14,366 nucleotides of DNA from Lachnoclostridium sp. UBA6558 (GTDB lineage Bacteria > Bacillota > Clostridia > Lachnospirales > Lachnospiraceae), in assembly GCA_002434335.1 (NCBI GenBank), contig DJJW01000055.1, forward strand, positions 76,099-90,464. Direction: 5' to 3'. Below the pieces are notes generated by a model, which saw only the letters and a program-made list of their open reading frames with translations, was not told the origin of the DNA and did not search any database. Positions 1 through 6,988 of the stretch are shown here, piece by piece. Positions within the stretch are counted from its first letter, which is position 1; every line of letters starts with the position of its first letter. The position numbers and the translations under genes are program-made.

Positions 1-257
1 CCATGAATGTACCACTGGAGCAATACGATAGTCTTGGCTATAAAGTGATCGCAGAAAGAAATCAGAATATCATCGGAGGGCTTTTGAAGGCGGAATCCCA
101 AATACTGGTGTCCTGTAACACCTATCAGTTCAAGGATTATGATAAATACGATGCCAGCCGCTTTTCAGTGGAAGAAAAAGAGAAGGTTAGAAAAGAGCAA
201 TTCCCCTTGGATTTGAAAGCTGCTTCTGAATTAGGCAAACAGCTGACAGCCAAATAG
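1..257 (+). CDS. C-terminal part of a flavodoxin-like / NADPH-dependent FMN reductase family protein (5' end outside window)
   Basis: An open frame runs in from the window edge and stops at TAG 255-257. The 84 residues visible after the ATG at position 3 end in a stretch reading FPLDLKAASELGKQL. From memory, this resembles the C-terminal tail of clostridial flavodoxin-fold flavoproteins (NADPH-dependent FMN reductase or iron-sulfur flavoprotein type), which often also carry an NTYQF-like stretch before it; CNTYQF is present here. No FMN-binding motif is visible because the N-terminal half is missing. The ATG at 3 cannot be checked for a ribosome binding site and is probably an internal methionine, so I treat the gene as truncated by the window. 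The family call is moderate; a redox role is inference. Confidence 0.55.
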   Translation, partial: MNVPLEQYDSLGYKVIAERNQNIIGGLLKAESQILVSCNTYQFKDYDKYDASRFSVEEKEKVRKEQFPLDLKAASELGKQLTAK

Positions 258-278
258 GGTACTGCAGATACGTCTTGT

Positions 279-307
279 TTGACGTTGTTGTTTTCCTGTG
301 GTATCAT
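279..307 (+). promoter_or_regulatory. Sigma-A-type promoter for the cyclophilin gene
   Basis: TTGACG (279-284) is followed by a 17-nt spacer and TATCAT (302-307). A TG at 299-300 gives an extended -10. It lies about 70 nt upstream of the prolyl isomerase start. A weak 5-bp hairpin (270-274 with 281-285) just upstream, followed by a T-rich run, may end the preceding gene. Confidence 0.6.
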
Positions 308-375
308 AAATATTTGAGCAGTATCATCTTATACGGTTTGTTTGGAAAAGAGAAGGAGAAAGGAATAAGTACAAT

Positions 376-1101
376 ATGAAGAAGAGTCACATCACTATTT
401 TAGTTGTCTTAATATTTATCATTGGAGCAGTTGCAGTCGGATTCGCTTTAAGAAAAGGGAATACAGCAGGAGGAGGCTCAGCTGTAACAGGTTATAAAGA
501 ACAGTTGGCTGAACCAAAAAAAGGTGAGACAGTAGCTGAATTAGTAATAGAAGGCTTTGGATCCATTCACGTGAAGTTCTTTCATGAAGAAGCTCCCAAG
601 GCCGTGGAAAATTTTATAACACATGCAAAAGACGGATATTATGATGGCTTATCCTTTCATAGGGTCATGGATAACTTTATGATTCAAGGCGGTGATCCTA
701 CCGGAACCGGAATGGCAGGGGAGAGCATCTGGGGAGAGAACTTTGAAGATGAGTTCTCAGACAACCTGCAACCCTACCGCGGAGCGCTCTGTATGGCTAA
801 CAGCGGAGCTAATACCAACGGAAGCCAGTTCTTTATCGTTCAGGCGAAGGACACCTACGATGAGGCAACTTTAGCCTCCATTACACAGCAGATGGGCACT
901 GCTTATAATGATGATGCCATTGAGGGTTATTCTAAGAATGGAGGAACTCCCTGGCTTTACCGTGCTCATACGGTTTTTGGACAAGTATATGAAGGACTTG
1001 AGGTTCTGGATGCAATTGCCGGAACAGCCACAGATGAAAATGATAAACCTGTTTCAGATGTAATAATCGAAAAGATTATCGTATCTGAATATGGTAAATA
1101 A
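376..1101 (+). CDS. Cyclophilin-type peptidyl-prolyl cis-trans isomerase, membrane-anchored
   Basis: This 241-residue protein has a short basic N-terminus, a hydrophobic segment at about residues 6-25, a glycine/serine linker, and a cyclophilin domain from about residue 50 to the end. Cyclophilin hallmarks are visible: FHRVMDNFMIQGGDP, whose FHR at residues 94-96 includes the catalytic arginine R96, then NSGANTNGSQFFI, and near the C-terminus HTVFGQVYEGLEVLD. No cysteine follows the hydrophobic segment, so it looks like an uncleaved anchor or a non-lipoprotein signal rather than a lipoprotein. The enzyme should interconvert cis and trans prolyl bonds on the outer face of the membrane and help fold exported proteins. 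The gene stands alone between its own promoter and a strong terminator. The purine-rich AGAAGGAGAAAGGA upstream supplies the ribosome binding site, although its spacing to ATG 376 is rather long. Confidence 0.9.
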   Translation: MKKSHITILVVLIFIIGAVAVGFALRKGNTAGGGSAVTGYKEQLAEPKKGETVAELVIEGFGSIHVKFFHEEAPKAVENFITHAKDGYYDGLSFHRVMDNFMIQGGDPTGTGMAGESIWGENFEDEFSDNLQPYRGALCMANSGANTNGSQFFIVQAKDTYDEATLASITQQMGTAYNDDAIEGYSKNGGTPWLYRAHTVFGQVYEGLEVLDAIAGTATDENDKPVSDVIIEKIIVSEYGK

Positions 1102-1104
1102 TAT

Positions 1105-1137
1105 AAATGACTGCCAGTTATGGCAGTCATTTTTATA
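1105..1137 (+). terminator. Rho-independent terminator after the cyclophilin gene
   Basis: A perfect 10-bp stem (1107-1116 with 1121-1130) has a GTTA tetraloop and is followed by a T-rich run. It begins only a few bases after the stop codon, so this gene is a monocistronic unit. Confidence 0.9.
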
Positions 1138-1166
1138 AGGAAAAACATACTTTTTTCATAAATATC

Positions 1167-1175
1167 TGTTATAAT
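1167..1175 (+). promoter_or_regulatory. Extended -10 promoter for the two-component operon
   Basis: TGTTATAAT carries a consensus TATAAT (1170-1175) with the TGn extension. The -35 region at the usual spacing is not consensus. Transcription would start near 1182 and leave a leader of about 150 nt before the response regulator gene. Confidence 0.6.
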
Positions 1176-1334
1176 AAAGCCACAAACAGCGGATAATCTG
1201 TCTTTGACGAACGTGATACATATAAGGTGGGAAGGTAAGCGCGGCGGAAAGATATTTTCAGTGAAAGTCAGACGAAGAATAATGGAAAAGTGATAAACGA
1301 ATAAGGCTTCCGGCTAATATTCAGAAGAGAGGTA
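1176..1334 (+). other. Long untranslated leader of the response-regulator operon
   Basis: About 160 nt separate the promoter from the response regulator start. The region is richer in G than its neighbours around 1227-1250 and ends in the ribosome binding site GAGAGG at 1328-1333. I looked for T-box, cobalamin and c-di-GMP signatures and recognised none. It holds small hairpin possibilities only, such as GAATA/TATTC around 1299-1321. No small ORF with a good ribosome binding site is obvious. Confidence 0.35.
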
Positions 1335-2012
1335 ATGATGGATAAATTAAAAGTTTTGGTAGTTGACGATGAAAGCAGAATGCGTAAACTGGTAAAGGAC
1401 TTTTTGAGTAAGAAAAATTATGAGGTATATGAAGCGGAAAATGGTGAACAGGCTGTTGATATGTTCTTTAACATTAAAGATATTTCGCTGATCATACTGG
1501 ATGTCATGATGCCTAAAATGGATGGCTGGCAGGTGTGCAGGGAAATCAGACAGTATTCCCAGGTACCTATTATAATGCTTACGGCAAAGAGCGACGAAAA
1601 AGACGAGTTATTAGGCTTTGAGCTTGGTGTTGATGAATATATCTCAAAGCCCTTCAGTCCCAAAATCCTGGTAGCAAGAGTTGAGGCTATCCTTAGAAGG
1701 ACCAATGCCATAGAAGAAGGTATCGTGGAAGTAGGAGGTATCGTATTGGATAAAGCTGCCCATATGGTTAAGATTGATAACGAAGCAATCGATCTGAGTT
1801 TTAAGGAATTTGAACTGCTGACTTATTTTATCACGAATCAGGGCGTGGCATTATCCAGAGAGAGGATACTGAATAATGTATGGAATTATGATTATTTTGG
1901 AGATGCCAGAACCATTGATACCCATGTTAAAAAACTGAGAAGCAAAATGGGTGAAAAGGGAGAATATATAAAGACAATTTGGGGAATGGGTTATAAATTT
2001 GAAATCGATTAA
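1335..2012 (+). CDS. OmpR/PhoB-family response regulator
   Basis: This 225-residue DNA-binding response regulator has a receiver domain at about residues 4-120. It shows the acidic pair D11-D12, phosphoacceptor D56 in ILDVMMPKMDGW, T83 in IMLTAK and K105 in SKPFSP. A winged-helix output domain follows (about 125-225), ending in the recognition-helix segment DTHVKKLRSKMG and the wing IKTIWGMGYKF. Phosphorylation by the downstream kinase should drive dimerisation and promoter binding. Two ATGs are adjacent (1335 and 1338) and GAGAGG lies just upstream, so the true start could be either. The kinase gene follows within about 50 nt, so the two are cotranscribed from the promoter at 1167. Confidence 0.93.
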   Translation: MMDKLKVLVVDDESRMRKLVKDFLSKKNYEVYEAENGEQAVDMFFNIKDISLIILDVMMPKMDGWQVCREIRQYSQVPIIMLTAKSDEKDELLGFELGVDEYISKPFSPKILVARVEAILRRTNAIEEGIVEVGGIVLDKAAHMVKIDNEAIDLSFKEFELLTYFITNQGVALSRERILNNVWNYDYFGDARTIDTHVKKLRSKMGEKGEYIKTIWGMGYKFEID

Positions 2013-2058
2013 CCATTAAAGCTTGAATATTAAATTAAAAGACTGGAATGATCGGATT

Positions 2059-3588
2059 ATGAAGCAAAAAATAATAAAATCCCTGAATTTGAAATCTATC
2101 AGGATAAAGCTGACCCTGACCCTTGCCATACTGATTACAGCTACCATAGGAATACTATGGATACTAAACAGATCCTTTTTACAGGAATACTATATAAACA
2201 GTAAGGTTGCCAGCCTTGGTAAAACCTATAAGGACATAAAAGCTGTTTATGAAACCATCGATACGAATAATCTGACTGCCGATGATAACCTTAACATGGA
2301 AAAGGTTACAGAGTACCGCAATATAAATGTGTTTGTTATCAATACCGAAACATATATATGGTATGAAAATAAGGAGTGGTATTCCGCTAAAAATGCATCC
2401 CTTGCCAACAGAGAACGATATGGCCAGTTAATGGCAAAAGTTTATTCCATATTAATGACGGATAATGATATTGTTAAGGATATGGGGGAATATTTTGTTT
2501 TCAAAGAGTATGATGCAAGGGTCAACACAAATTATTTAAGACTTCTTGGTCATACGGAAGGTAAGAGCTTTATTTATATCGAAACTAATCTGGAGACCAT
2601 GAGAGAAAGTGTGGCGGTTGCCAATCAGTTCCTTGCTTATGTCGGCGTAATTGCAGTAATTATATCAATTCTTGTAATGCTTTGGATAAGCAAGAAATTC
2701 ACCGGTCCAATTCTTCAGCTGGCAGGAATCGCAAAGAAGATGAGTGACTTAGACTTTGATGTTAAGTACGAGGTTGATACAGAAGATGAATTAGGTGAAT
2801 TAGGAGGCAGTATTAATGTATTGTCGGAGAAGCTGGAAAGTACGATTTCAGAACTAAAGAGTGCCAATAATGAGCTGCTTTCTGATCTACAGAATAAGGT
2901 TCAGATTGATGAGATGCGTAAAGACTTCTTATCCAATGTAACCCATGAATTAAAGACACCCATAGCCTTGATACAGGGATATGCAGAGGGGCTTAAGGAT
3001 AATATCAGTGACGATCAGGAAAGTAAGGATTTCTATTGCGAGGTTATCATTGATGAAGCACAGAAGATGAATAGCATGGTAAAGAAGCTGTTATCCTTAA
3101 ATCAGATTGAATTTGGTAATAATCAGCCAAATATTGAACGTTTTGACCTGACAGCCTTGGTTAGATCAGTGATTCATTCCACTGAAATACTGCTGGAACA
3201 GAAAAAAGCCACCATGCATTTTGAAGAGACGGAGTCTTTATATGTATGGGCTGATGAATATATGATAGAAGAAGTATTTACTAATTACATCAGCAATGCC
3301 TTGAATCATGTGGAGGGTCCAAGAATAATAGAAGTTAAGTTCATTCAAATGGGAGAGGTTGTAAGAGTAGCTGTCTTTAATACCGGAACTCCTATACCGG
3401 AAGAGGATATTGAAAATATCTGGATCAAGTTCTATAAGGTAGATAAAGCCAGAACCAGGGAATACGGCGGCAGCGGCATCGGACTGTCCATCGTTAAAGC
3501 TATTATGGATTCTCATAACAGAAAATGCGGCGCAATCAATCATGAAAACGGTGTAGAATTCTGGTTTGAACTGGATACAAATGTGTAA
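2059..3588 (+). CDS. Membrane sensor histidine kinase with HAMP domain
   Basis: This is the partner kinase of the preceding regulator, 509 residues from ATG 2059. TM1 is at about 18-37, an extracellular sensor region of about 155 residues follows without a fold I recognise, TM2 is at about 192-212, then a HAMP linker and a short coiled coil. The H-box DFLSNVTHELKTP places the phospho-histidine at H296. The HATPase domain shows an N-box with N409 and N413, a G1-like FNTGTPIPEEDI, and a G2 box GGSGIGLS at about 470-477. An in-frame TTG at 2023, 10 nt after the regulator stop, would add 12 residues. Neither start has a convincing Shine-Dalgarno sequence, so translation is probably coupled to the regulator. 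Ligand and targets cannot be read from sequence; the next operon is a candidate target. Confidence 0.9.
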   Translation: MKQKIIKSLNLKSIRIKLTLTLAILITATIGILWILNRSFLQEYYINSKVASLGKTYKDIKAVYETIDTNNLTADDNLNMEKVTEYRNINVFVINTETYIWYENKEWYSAKNASLANRERYGQLMAKVYSILMTDNDIVKDMGEYFVFKEYDARVNTNYLRLLGHTEGKSFIYIETNLETMRESVAVANQFLAYVGVIAVIISILVMLWISKKFTGPILQLAGIAKKMSDLDFDVKYEVDTEDELGELGGSINVLSEKLESTISELKSANNELLSDLQNKVQIDEMRKDFLSNVTHELKTPIALIQGYAEGLKDNISDDQESKDFYCEVIIDEAQKMNSMVKKLLSLNQIEFGNNQPNIERFDLTALVRSVIHSTEILLEQKKATMHFEETESLYVWADEYMIEEVFTNYISNALNHVEGPRIIEVKFIQMGEVVRVAVFNTGTPIPEEDIENIWIKFYKVDKARTREYGGSGIGLSIVKAIMDSHNRKCGAINHENGVEFWFELDTNV

Positions 3589-3632
3589 CAGGGACTTTGG
3601 TCACAAAAAAGCAAGAGTTTTTAATTTTGGCA

Positions 3633-3661
3633 TTGCCCATTTTTGTAAATAGTGGTATTAT
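3633..3661 (+). promoter_or_regulatory. Promoter for the lipoprotein operon
   Basis: TTGCCC (3633-3638), a 17-nt spacer and TATTAT (3656-3661) lie 30-60 nt upstream of the GGAGG at 3683. This suggests that the lipoprotein and PH-domain genes are transcribed separately from the two-component operon. Confidence 0.5.
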
Positions 3662-3692
3662 ATATTCACATATACTTACTACGGAGGATGAA

Positions 3693-3716
3693 GAGTGAAA
3701 GAAGTGACTTTCACTC
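3693..3716 (+). promoter_or_regulatory. Hairpin covering a GTG start codon in the lipoprotein leader
   Basis: A perfect 9-bp stem (3693-3701 with 3708-3716) closes a 6-nt loop. The left arm contains the GTG at 3695 that is preceded at good distance by GGAGG. The following bases are C-rich rather than U-rich, so it does not look like a terminator. It would mask the start of the small ORF and may tune translation. Confidence 0.5.
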
Positions 3717-3766
3717 CCCCTGATTTTATACGCGTGCTAAAATACGCAGATGGGAGCCAAAGATGA
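3695..3766 (+). CDS. Possible 23-codon small ORF translationally coupled to the lipoprotein gene
   Basis: A GTG at 3695 sits 7 nt after a strong GGAGG (3683-3687) and opens a 23-residue frame (MKEVTFTPPDFIRV and 9 more). Its TGA (3764-3766) overlaps the ATG of the lipoprotein gene in an ATGA arrangement. Overlap of this kind is typical of coupled translation. The peptide has no signal or membrane segment and I do not recognise it. The lipoprotein gene also has its own GGGAG at 3752-3756, so coupling would modulate rather than be essential. An alternative is that GGAGG serves nothing, or serves the immediately adjacent ATG 3688 (11 codons), whose spacing is too short. There is no homology evidence. 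Confidence 0.35.
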   Translation: MKEVTFTPPDFIRVLKYADGSQR

Positions 3767-4518
3767 AAAAACCACTTTTAATACTTACGTTGTTTTGTGG
3801 AATGATGTTTACAGGCTGTGCGAAAATGACTGATTTATCAGATCAGCAAAGTGATGTTATTGCGGAATATATGGCAGGTTCCGTGTTGAGATATACAGAT
3901 AATTATAAGGAAGCTCTGATTTATCCGGAGGATATGAAAGAGGAGCAAACAAATGGTACTGTTATAAACGAAAGCAATGATACAGCAAAAGAAGAAAACA
4001 CAGCAAATACTGCCACAGACAAGCAGGATACCAATAAAGGTGCTGTTACAACCGGTAATAGTACAGGTACAAAGAATACTGAAACTGAAAAAAGCGATTT
4101 AAATTATCAGGAATTTTTCAAAATTATCAGTGATGATAAATACCAGCTTAAGTATACCGACTTCAAACTGCAATTAAGCTATGCGCAGAGAGATGCGTAT
4201 TTTACCCTTACACCGACTTCCGGTAATAAGCTGCTTGCTGTAAACTTTAAGGTATCGAATAAATCCAAGAGTTCAGCCAAAGTCAATCTGGATAAGATAC
4301 ATATTGCCTATAAGCTGAGCACGAAGGACGGAAAAACTTATTCACCTATGGTAACTTTATTGGATACAGATTTGAAATACTTGAATATCACTTTGAAAAG
4401 CGGTAAATCCGATGATGCAGTATTATTATTTGATGTGCCTGAAAATTTGAAAACCGACGGACTCACTCTAAGTATTTCACTTAATGGGCAAAAAGCAATT
4501 ATAGATTTGAACGAATAA
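3763..4518 (+). CDS. Lipoprotein with a C-terminal DUF4352/telokin-like beta domain
   Basis: This 251-residue exported lipoprotein starts with MKK, a hydrophobic core and the lipobox FTGC, giving the lipidated cysteine at C19. A helical segment (about 25-65) precedes a low-complexity linker rich in T, N, E and K (about 66-112), then a beta-rich domain (about 115-251) with alternating hydrophobic strands such as LLAVNFKVSNKS and DDAVLLFDVPENL. That pattern resembles the immunoglobulin-like DUF4352 (telokin-like) domain of Firmicute lipoproteins. The fold assignment is from memory and moderate. It should sit on the outer face of the membrane; no enzymatic motif is visible. The start is fixed by GGGAG at 3752 with 6-nt spacing. 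It lies downstream of a sensor kinase and 24 nt upstream of a PH-domain protein, which suggests an envelope-related role. Confidence 0.8.
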   Translation: MKKPLLILTLFCGMMFTGCAKMTDLSDQQSDVIAEYMAGSVLRYTDNYKEALIYPEDMKEEQTNGTVINESNDTAKEENTANTATDKQDTNKGAVTTGNSTGTKNTETEKSDLNYQEFFKIISDDKYQLKYTDFKLQLSYAQRDAYFTLTPTSGNKLLAVNFKVSNKSKSSAKVNLDKIHIAYKLSTKDGKTYSPMVTLLDTDLKYLNITLKSGKSDDAVLLFDVPENLKTDGLTLSISLNGQKAIIDLNE

Positions 4519-4542
4519 TGAAATCCTTAAAGGAGCAAAGCA

Positions 4543-4881
4543 ATGATTTATACAGAAAAGAAGCGTTCGAAGTTATTCGGACTTCCTTTATCCTTTACCT
4601 CTTATACTATCACTGATGACAAGATAACCATAACAAGCGGATTTTTGAATATTACAGTTGACGATGCATTTATGTATAAGGTCCAGGATGTAAAACTCAC
4701 AAAAAGTTTTTGGGAAAGAATCTATGGTCTTGGCTCCCTTACTTGCTACACAGGCGATACGACACATCCTGAACTTAAGATTCTGCATATTAAGAGGACC
4801 TCAGAAATTAAGGATTTCCTTTTAACTGCATCTGAAGAAGCCAGACGAAAAAGAAGAGCATTACACACAATGGAAATATAA
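4543..4881 (+). CDS. Small PH-domain-like (bPH2 / DUF304-type) protein
   Basis: This 112-residue protein has no signal peptide. It contains a single beta-rich module with the order typical of bacterial PH (bPH2) proteins: SYTITDDKITITSGFLN, then VDDAFMYKVQDVKLTKSFWERIYGLGSLTCYTGD, then ILHIKRTSEIKDFLL. The IYGLGSLTCYT segment corresponds to the conserved 'G.G.i.i.t.d' strand of that family. Unlike YdbS/YdbT-like relatives it has no membrane segments, so it should be cytosolic or peripheral. The C-terminus is basic (EEARRKRRA). The ribosome binding site AAGGAG is well spaced. It follows the lipoprotein gene by 24 nt and precedes a hairpin, so the two form one operon. The biochemical role is unknown. 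Confidence 0.72.
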   Translation: MIYTEKKRSKLFGLPLSFTSYTITDDKITITSGFLNITVDDAFMYKVQDVKLTKSFWERIYGLGSLTCYTGDTTHPELKILHIKRTSEIKDFLLTASEEARRKRRALHTMEI

Positions 4882-4909
4882 TTCTTAATAAAGACATTAA
4901 GAGATAATA

Positions 4910-4945
4910 AAGGACGAGCTGACAATGCAGCTTGTCCTTATCTAA
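4910..4945 (+). terminator. Terminator-like hairpin after the PH-domain gene
   Basis: A 12-bp stem with one G-U pair (4910-4921 with 4928-4939) and a 6-nt loop lies 28 nt after the stop codon. The trailing bases are only weakly U-rich, so termination may be partial. Confidence 0.55.
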
Positions 4946-4996
4946 TGTGCAGATTTATATTTCTGATATAAAATATTACTGAAGAAACACTAGGAA

Positions 4997-5026
4997 TTGA
5001 ATTTGTAAGTGAAGAGTGACGATAAT
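4997..5026 (+). promoter_or_regulatory. Promoter for the ThrE/YjjP-YjjB pair
   Basis: TTGAAT (4997-5002), an 18-nt spacer and GATAAT (5021-5026) lie about 50 nt upstream of the exporter start. Match quality is moderate. Confidence 0.45.
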
Positions 5027-5078
5027 AAAGATAAATAGCATTTTTTATTAAGATGAAAGAACGGAGCTTCTATATACC

Positions 5079-5855
5079 ATGAATTATAAATTATTAGCGG
5101 ATACTGCCATGCTGGCAGGTGAGATAATGTTAGTAAGCGGAGCAGAAACCTACAGAGTGGAAGATACTATGAGCAGGATTCTAAAGATATCAGGCCTTGA
5201 GAGGACAGAAGCCTTTGTTACACCTACAGGTATTTTTTTATGTCTTGATGATACGGGGATTGATGGAATCAGCCTTGTGAAAAGAGTGGACAATCGAGTG
5301 ACGAATATATCCTATATCTTTGAAGCAAATAATGTATCCAGAAACCTTTGCTCCGGAGTAATGTCAGTTGAAGAAGCTTATCTGGAACTTAAAAGCATAA
5401 AGACAAGAAATCAATACAGCAATTATCTGATCTATCCATGTACCATAGTAGGTTCCTCAGCCTTTACTATATTGCTTGGAGGTGACTTGCTTAACAGTGT
5501 TATAGCTGGGGTTAACGGAGGCTTTATTGTTCTGGTAACCATATTAACCATGAAACTTAAAATAAACACCTTTATAAAGAATCTGACAGCATCTGTGCTT
5601 ATTGCGCTAAACAGTATGTTATTTCTACACTATCTCAGCGGGGCAATACAATTGGATGCCCTTATTGGCGGGTCCATAATGCCCTTGCTTCCGGGTGTAG
5701 CTATTACCAATGCTATTAGAGATACACTTCAGGGAGATTACATGTCAGGAGGGGCAAGAGCCATTGAATCCTTTGTATTGGCTGCCTCCAGTGCCGTTGG
5801 AATTGGTATCGGTATTGCGTTGTATTCAGTATTGGCAGGAGGTATTAACCTATGA
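5079..5855 (+). CDS. Threonine/serine exporter family protein, YjjP-like (DUF1212) subunit
   Basis: At 258 residues this matches the usual size of the N-terminal half of split ThrE exporters. Residues 1-115 form the soluble domain with the family signature SGAETYRVEDTM (20-31) and FVTPTGIF. The rest is hydrophobic, with about five membrane segments from residue 118 on, and contains the conserved LLPGVAITNAIRD stretch followed by GDYMSGGARA. The next gene encodes the complementary small membrane subunit and overlaps this stop by four bases (ATGA), so the products should assemble into one transporter. In Corynebacterium a fused ThrE exports threonine and serine; in Escherichia coli the split YjjP/YjjB pair is reported to export succinate. 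The substrate here is not determined. The upstream GGAGC at 5062 is a weak ribosome binding site. Confidence 0.88.
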   Translation: MNYKLLADTAMLAGEIMLVSGAETYRVEDTMSRILKISGLERTEAFVTPTGIFLCLDDTGIDGISLVKRVDNRVTNISYIFEANNVSRNLCSGVMSVEEAYLELKSIKTRNQYSNYLIYPCTIVGSSAFTILLGGDLLNSVIAGVNGGFIVLVTILTMKLKINTFIKNLTASVLIALNSMLFLHYLSGAIQLDALIGGSIMPLLPGVAITNAIRDTLQGDYMSGGARAIESFVLAASSAVGIGIGIALYSVLAGGINL

Positions 5856-6277
5856 TATTTATTCAGGTAGTAGGTGCTTTTATAGCTGTTGTAGCTTTTG
5901 CTGTAATAATTGGTGTTCCAAGAAAATTCCTGGGTTTTGCAGGGCTTGTAGGGGCTATTGGCTGGTTTGTTTATCTGATACTGGAACCAACAGGTCTGAC
6001 GGTTGTGGGCAGGATGTTTTTTGCTGCACTTATGGTAGCTCTCATATCCCATAGCTTTGCCAGACTTATGAAGACACCTGTAACATTATTTCTCATTGCA
6101 GGAATCCTGCCTTTGGTCCCGGGAGTTGGTATGTACCGTATTGTATATAATCTGATTACCAATAATAATACGGCAGCCGGACACTATATGAATGAAACAA
6201 TTCAAATTGCGGGGATGATTGCTCTGGCAATCTTTATTATGGACACTATCTTTCGGATATTTCAGAAGAATAAATAG
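5852..6277 (+). CDS. Threonine/serine exporter family protein, YjjB-like (ThrE_2) subunit
   Basis: This 141-residue integral membrane protein has four predicted membrane segments and the family motif ILPLVPGVGMYR at about residues 88-100, preceded by SHSFARLMKTPVTLF. Its size is that of the C-terminal half of ThrE when the exporter is split over two genes. The ATG overlaps the stop of the YjjP-like gene by four bases, which indicates coupled translation and equal stoichiometry. No terminator is obvious downstream, so some read-through into the next gene 114 nt away is possible. Confidence 0.88.
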   Translation: MIFIQVVGAFIAVVAFAVIIGVPRKFLGFAGLVGAIGWFVYLILEPTGLTVVGRMFFAALMVALISHSFARLMKTPVTLFLIAGILPLVPGVGMYRIVYNLITNNNTAAGHYMNETIQIAGMIALAIFIMDTIFRIFQKNK

Positions 6278-6391
6278 AAGAAGCATAGAGGCAAATATAA
6301 ACTGGAAATCAATTAGTCCTTGCATTCACAGGGAAAAGCCGATAAAATAGTTATTGTAGGAGTGTAATAGAGAGTAGCAGGAGTATAGCAA

Positions 6392-6967
6392 ATGAGAATT
6401 GGTTTATTGAGGCATTTTAAGGTAAACTGTCTCCATAAGAAAATGATGACTTCGGAGGAGTTTCGTCAGTGGTCAGAACATTATGAGCGGTCAAGGGTTA
6501 TAAAGAACAAAGTAGATATGTATGGATGCAAATGGGATATCTGTTATGTGAGCGATCTGCCAAGGGCAATAACAACTGCCAAGGAAGTATATAGCGGTCA
6601 TTTACATATTGATAAGCTTTTAAGAGAAGTTGATAATGCCCCCTTTATTCATACTGAACGAATTAAGCTGCCTTTTGAAATTTGGCATGTATGCGGCAGG
6701 TTGGCCTGGTATTTTAAGTCTAAAAGTCAACCGGAGACCAGAGAAGGCACCAGAAGGCGTATAAATGCATTTCTTGATAAGATTGACTGGTCACAGGATA
6801 ATGTATTGATAGTATTTCATGGTTTCATGTTATATAATTTCCAAAAAGAATTAAAGAGCAGAGGGTTTACCGGAGAAAAAATCAGAAGAGTAAAAAACGG
6901 TGTATTGTATCAGTTTATCAAAGAAGATTTGGTGGAAGAAACAATTGAACCTAACTTTAGTGAGTAA
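6392..6967 (+). CDS. Divergent histidine phosphatase superfamily protein
   Basis: This 191-residue protein has a phosphoglycerate-mutase-like fold. Catalytic features are recognisable: LRHF with R7-H8, the second arginine R58 in SDLPRAITTA, a candidate acid E79 in LLREVD, and the second histidine H143 in VFHGFML. It departs from the usual RHG and THGG signatures (RHF and FHGF here), so it is a diverged subgroup, but both histidines and both arginines are kept and catalysis by a phosphohistidine intermediate is plausible. The substrate is unknown. AGGAG is 9 nt upstream of the start. rlmH begins 21 nt after the stop, so the two are cotranscribed. Confidence 0.85.
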   Translation: MRIGLLRHFKVNCLHKKMMTSEEFRQWSEHYERSRVIKNKVDMYGCKWDICYVSDLPRAITTAKEVYSGHLHIDKLLREVDNAPFIHTERIKLPFEIWHVCGRLAWYFKSKSQPETREGTRRRINAFLDKIDWSQDNVLIVFHGFMLYNFQKELKSRGFTGEKIRRVKNGVLYQFIKEDLVEETIEPNFSE

Positions 6968-6988
6968 ATTTTTAAGTAGGAAGATCGA

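Noticed and set aside
1176..1334. Resemblance of the leader to a T-box or c-di-GMP riboswitch
   Set aside because: The GGTGGnACCGCG T-box core and the conserved c-di-GMP core sequences are absent; only scattered short similarities remain.
3238..3543. 101-codon minus-strand frame
   Set aside because: It is antisense to the catalytic domain of the histidine kinase and is a coding shadow.
5710..6054. 114-codon + strand frame spanning the yjjP-yjjB junction
   Set aside because: It overlaps two genes with clear family motifs in other frames; the product is cysteine-rich and low-similarity, typical of an out-of-frame shadow.
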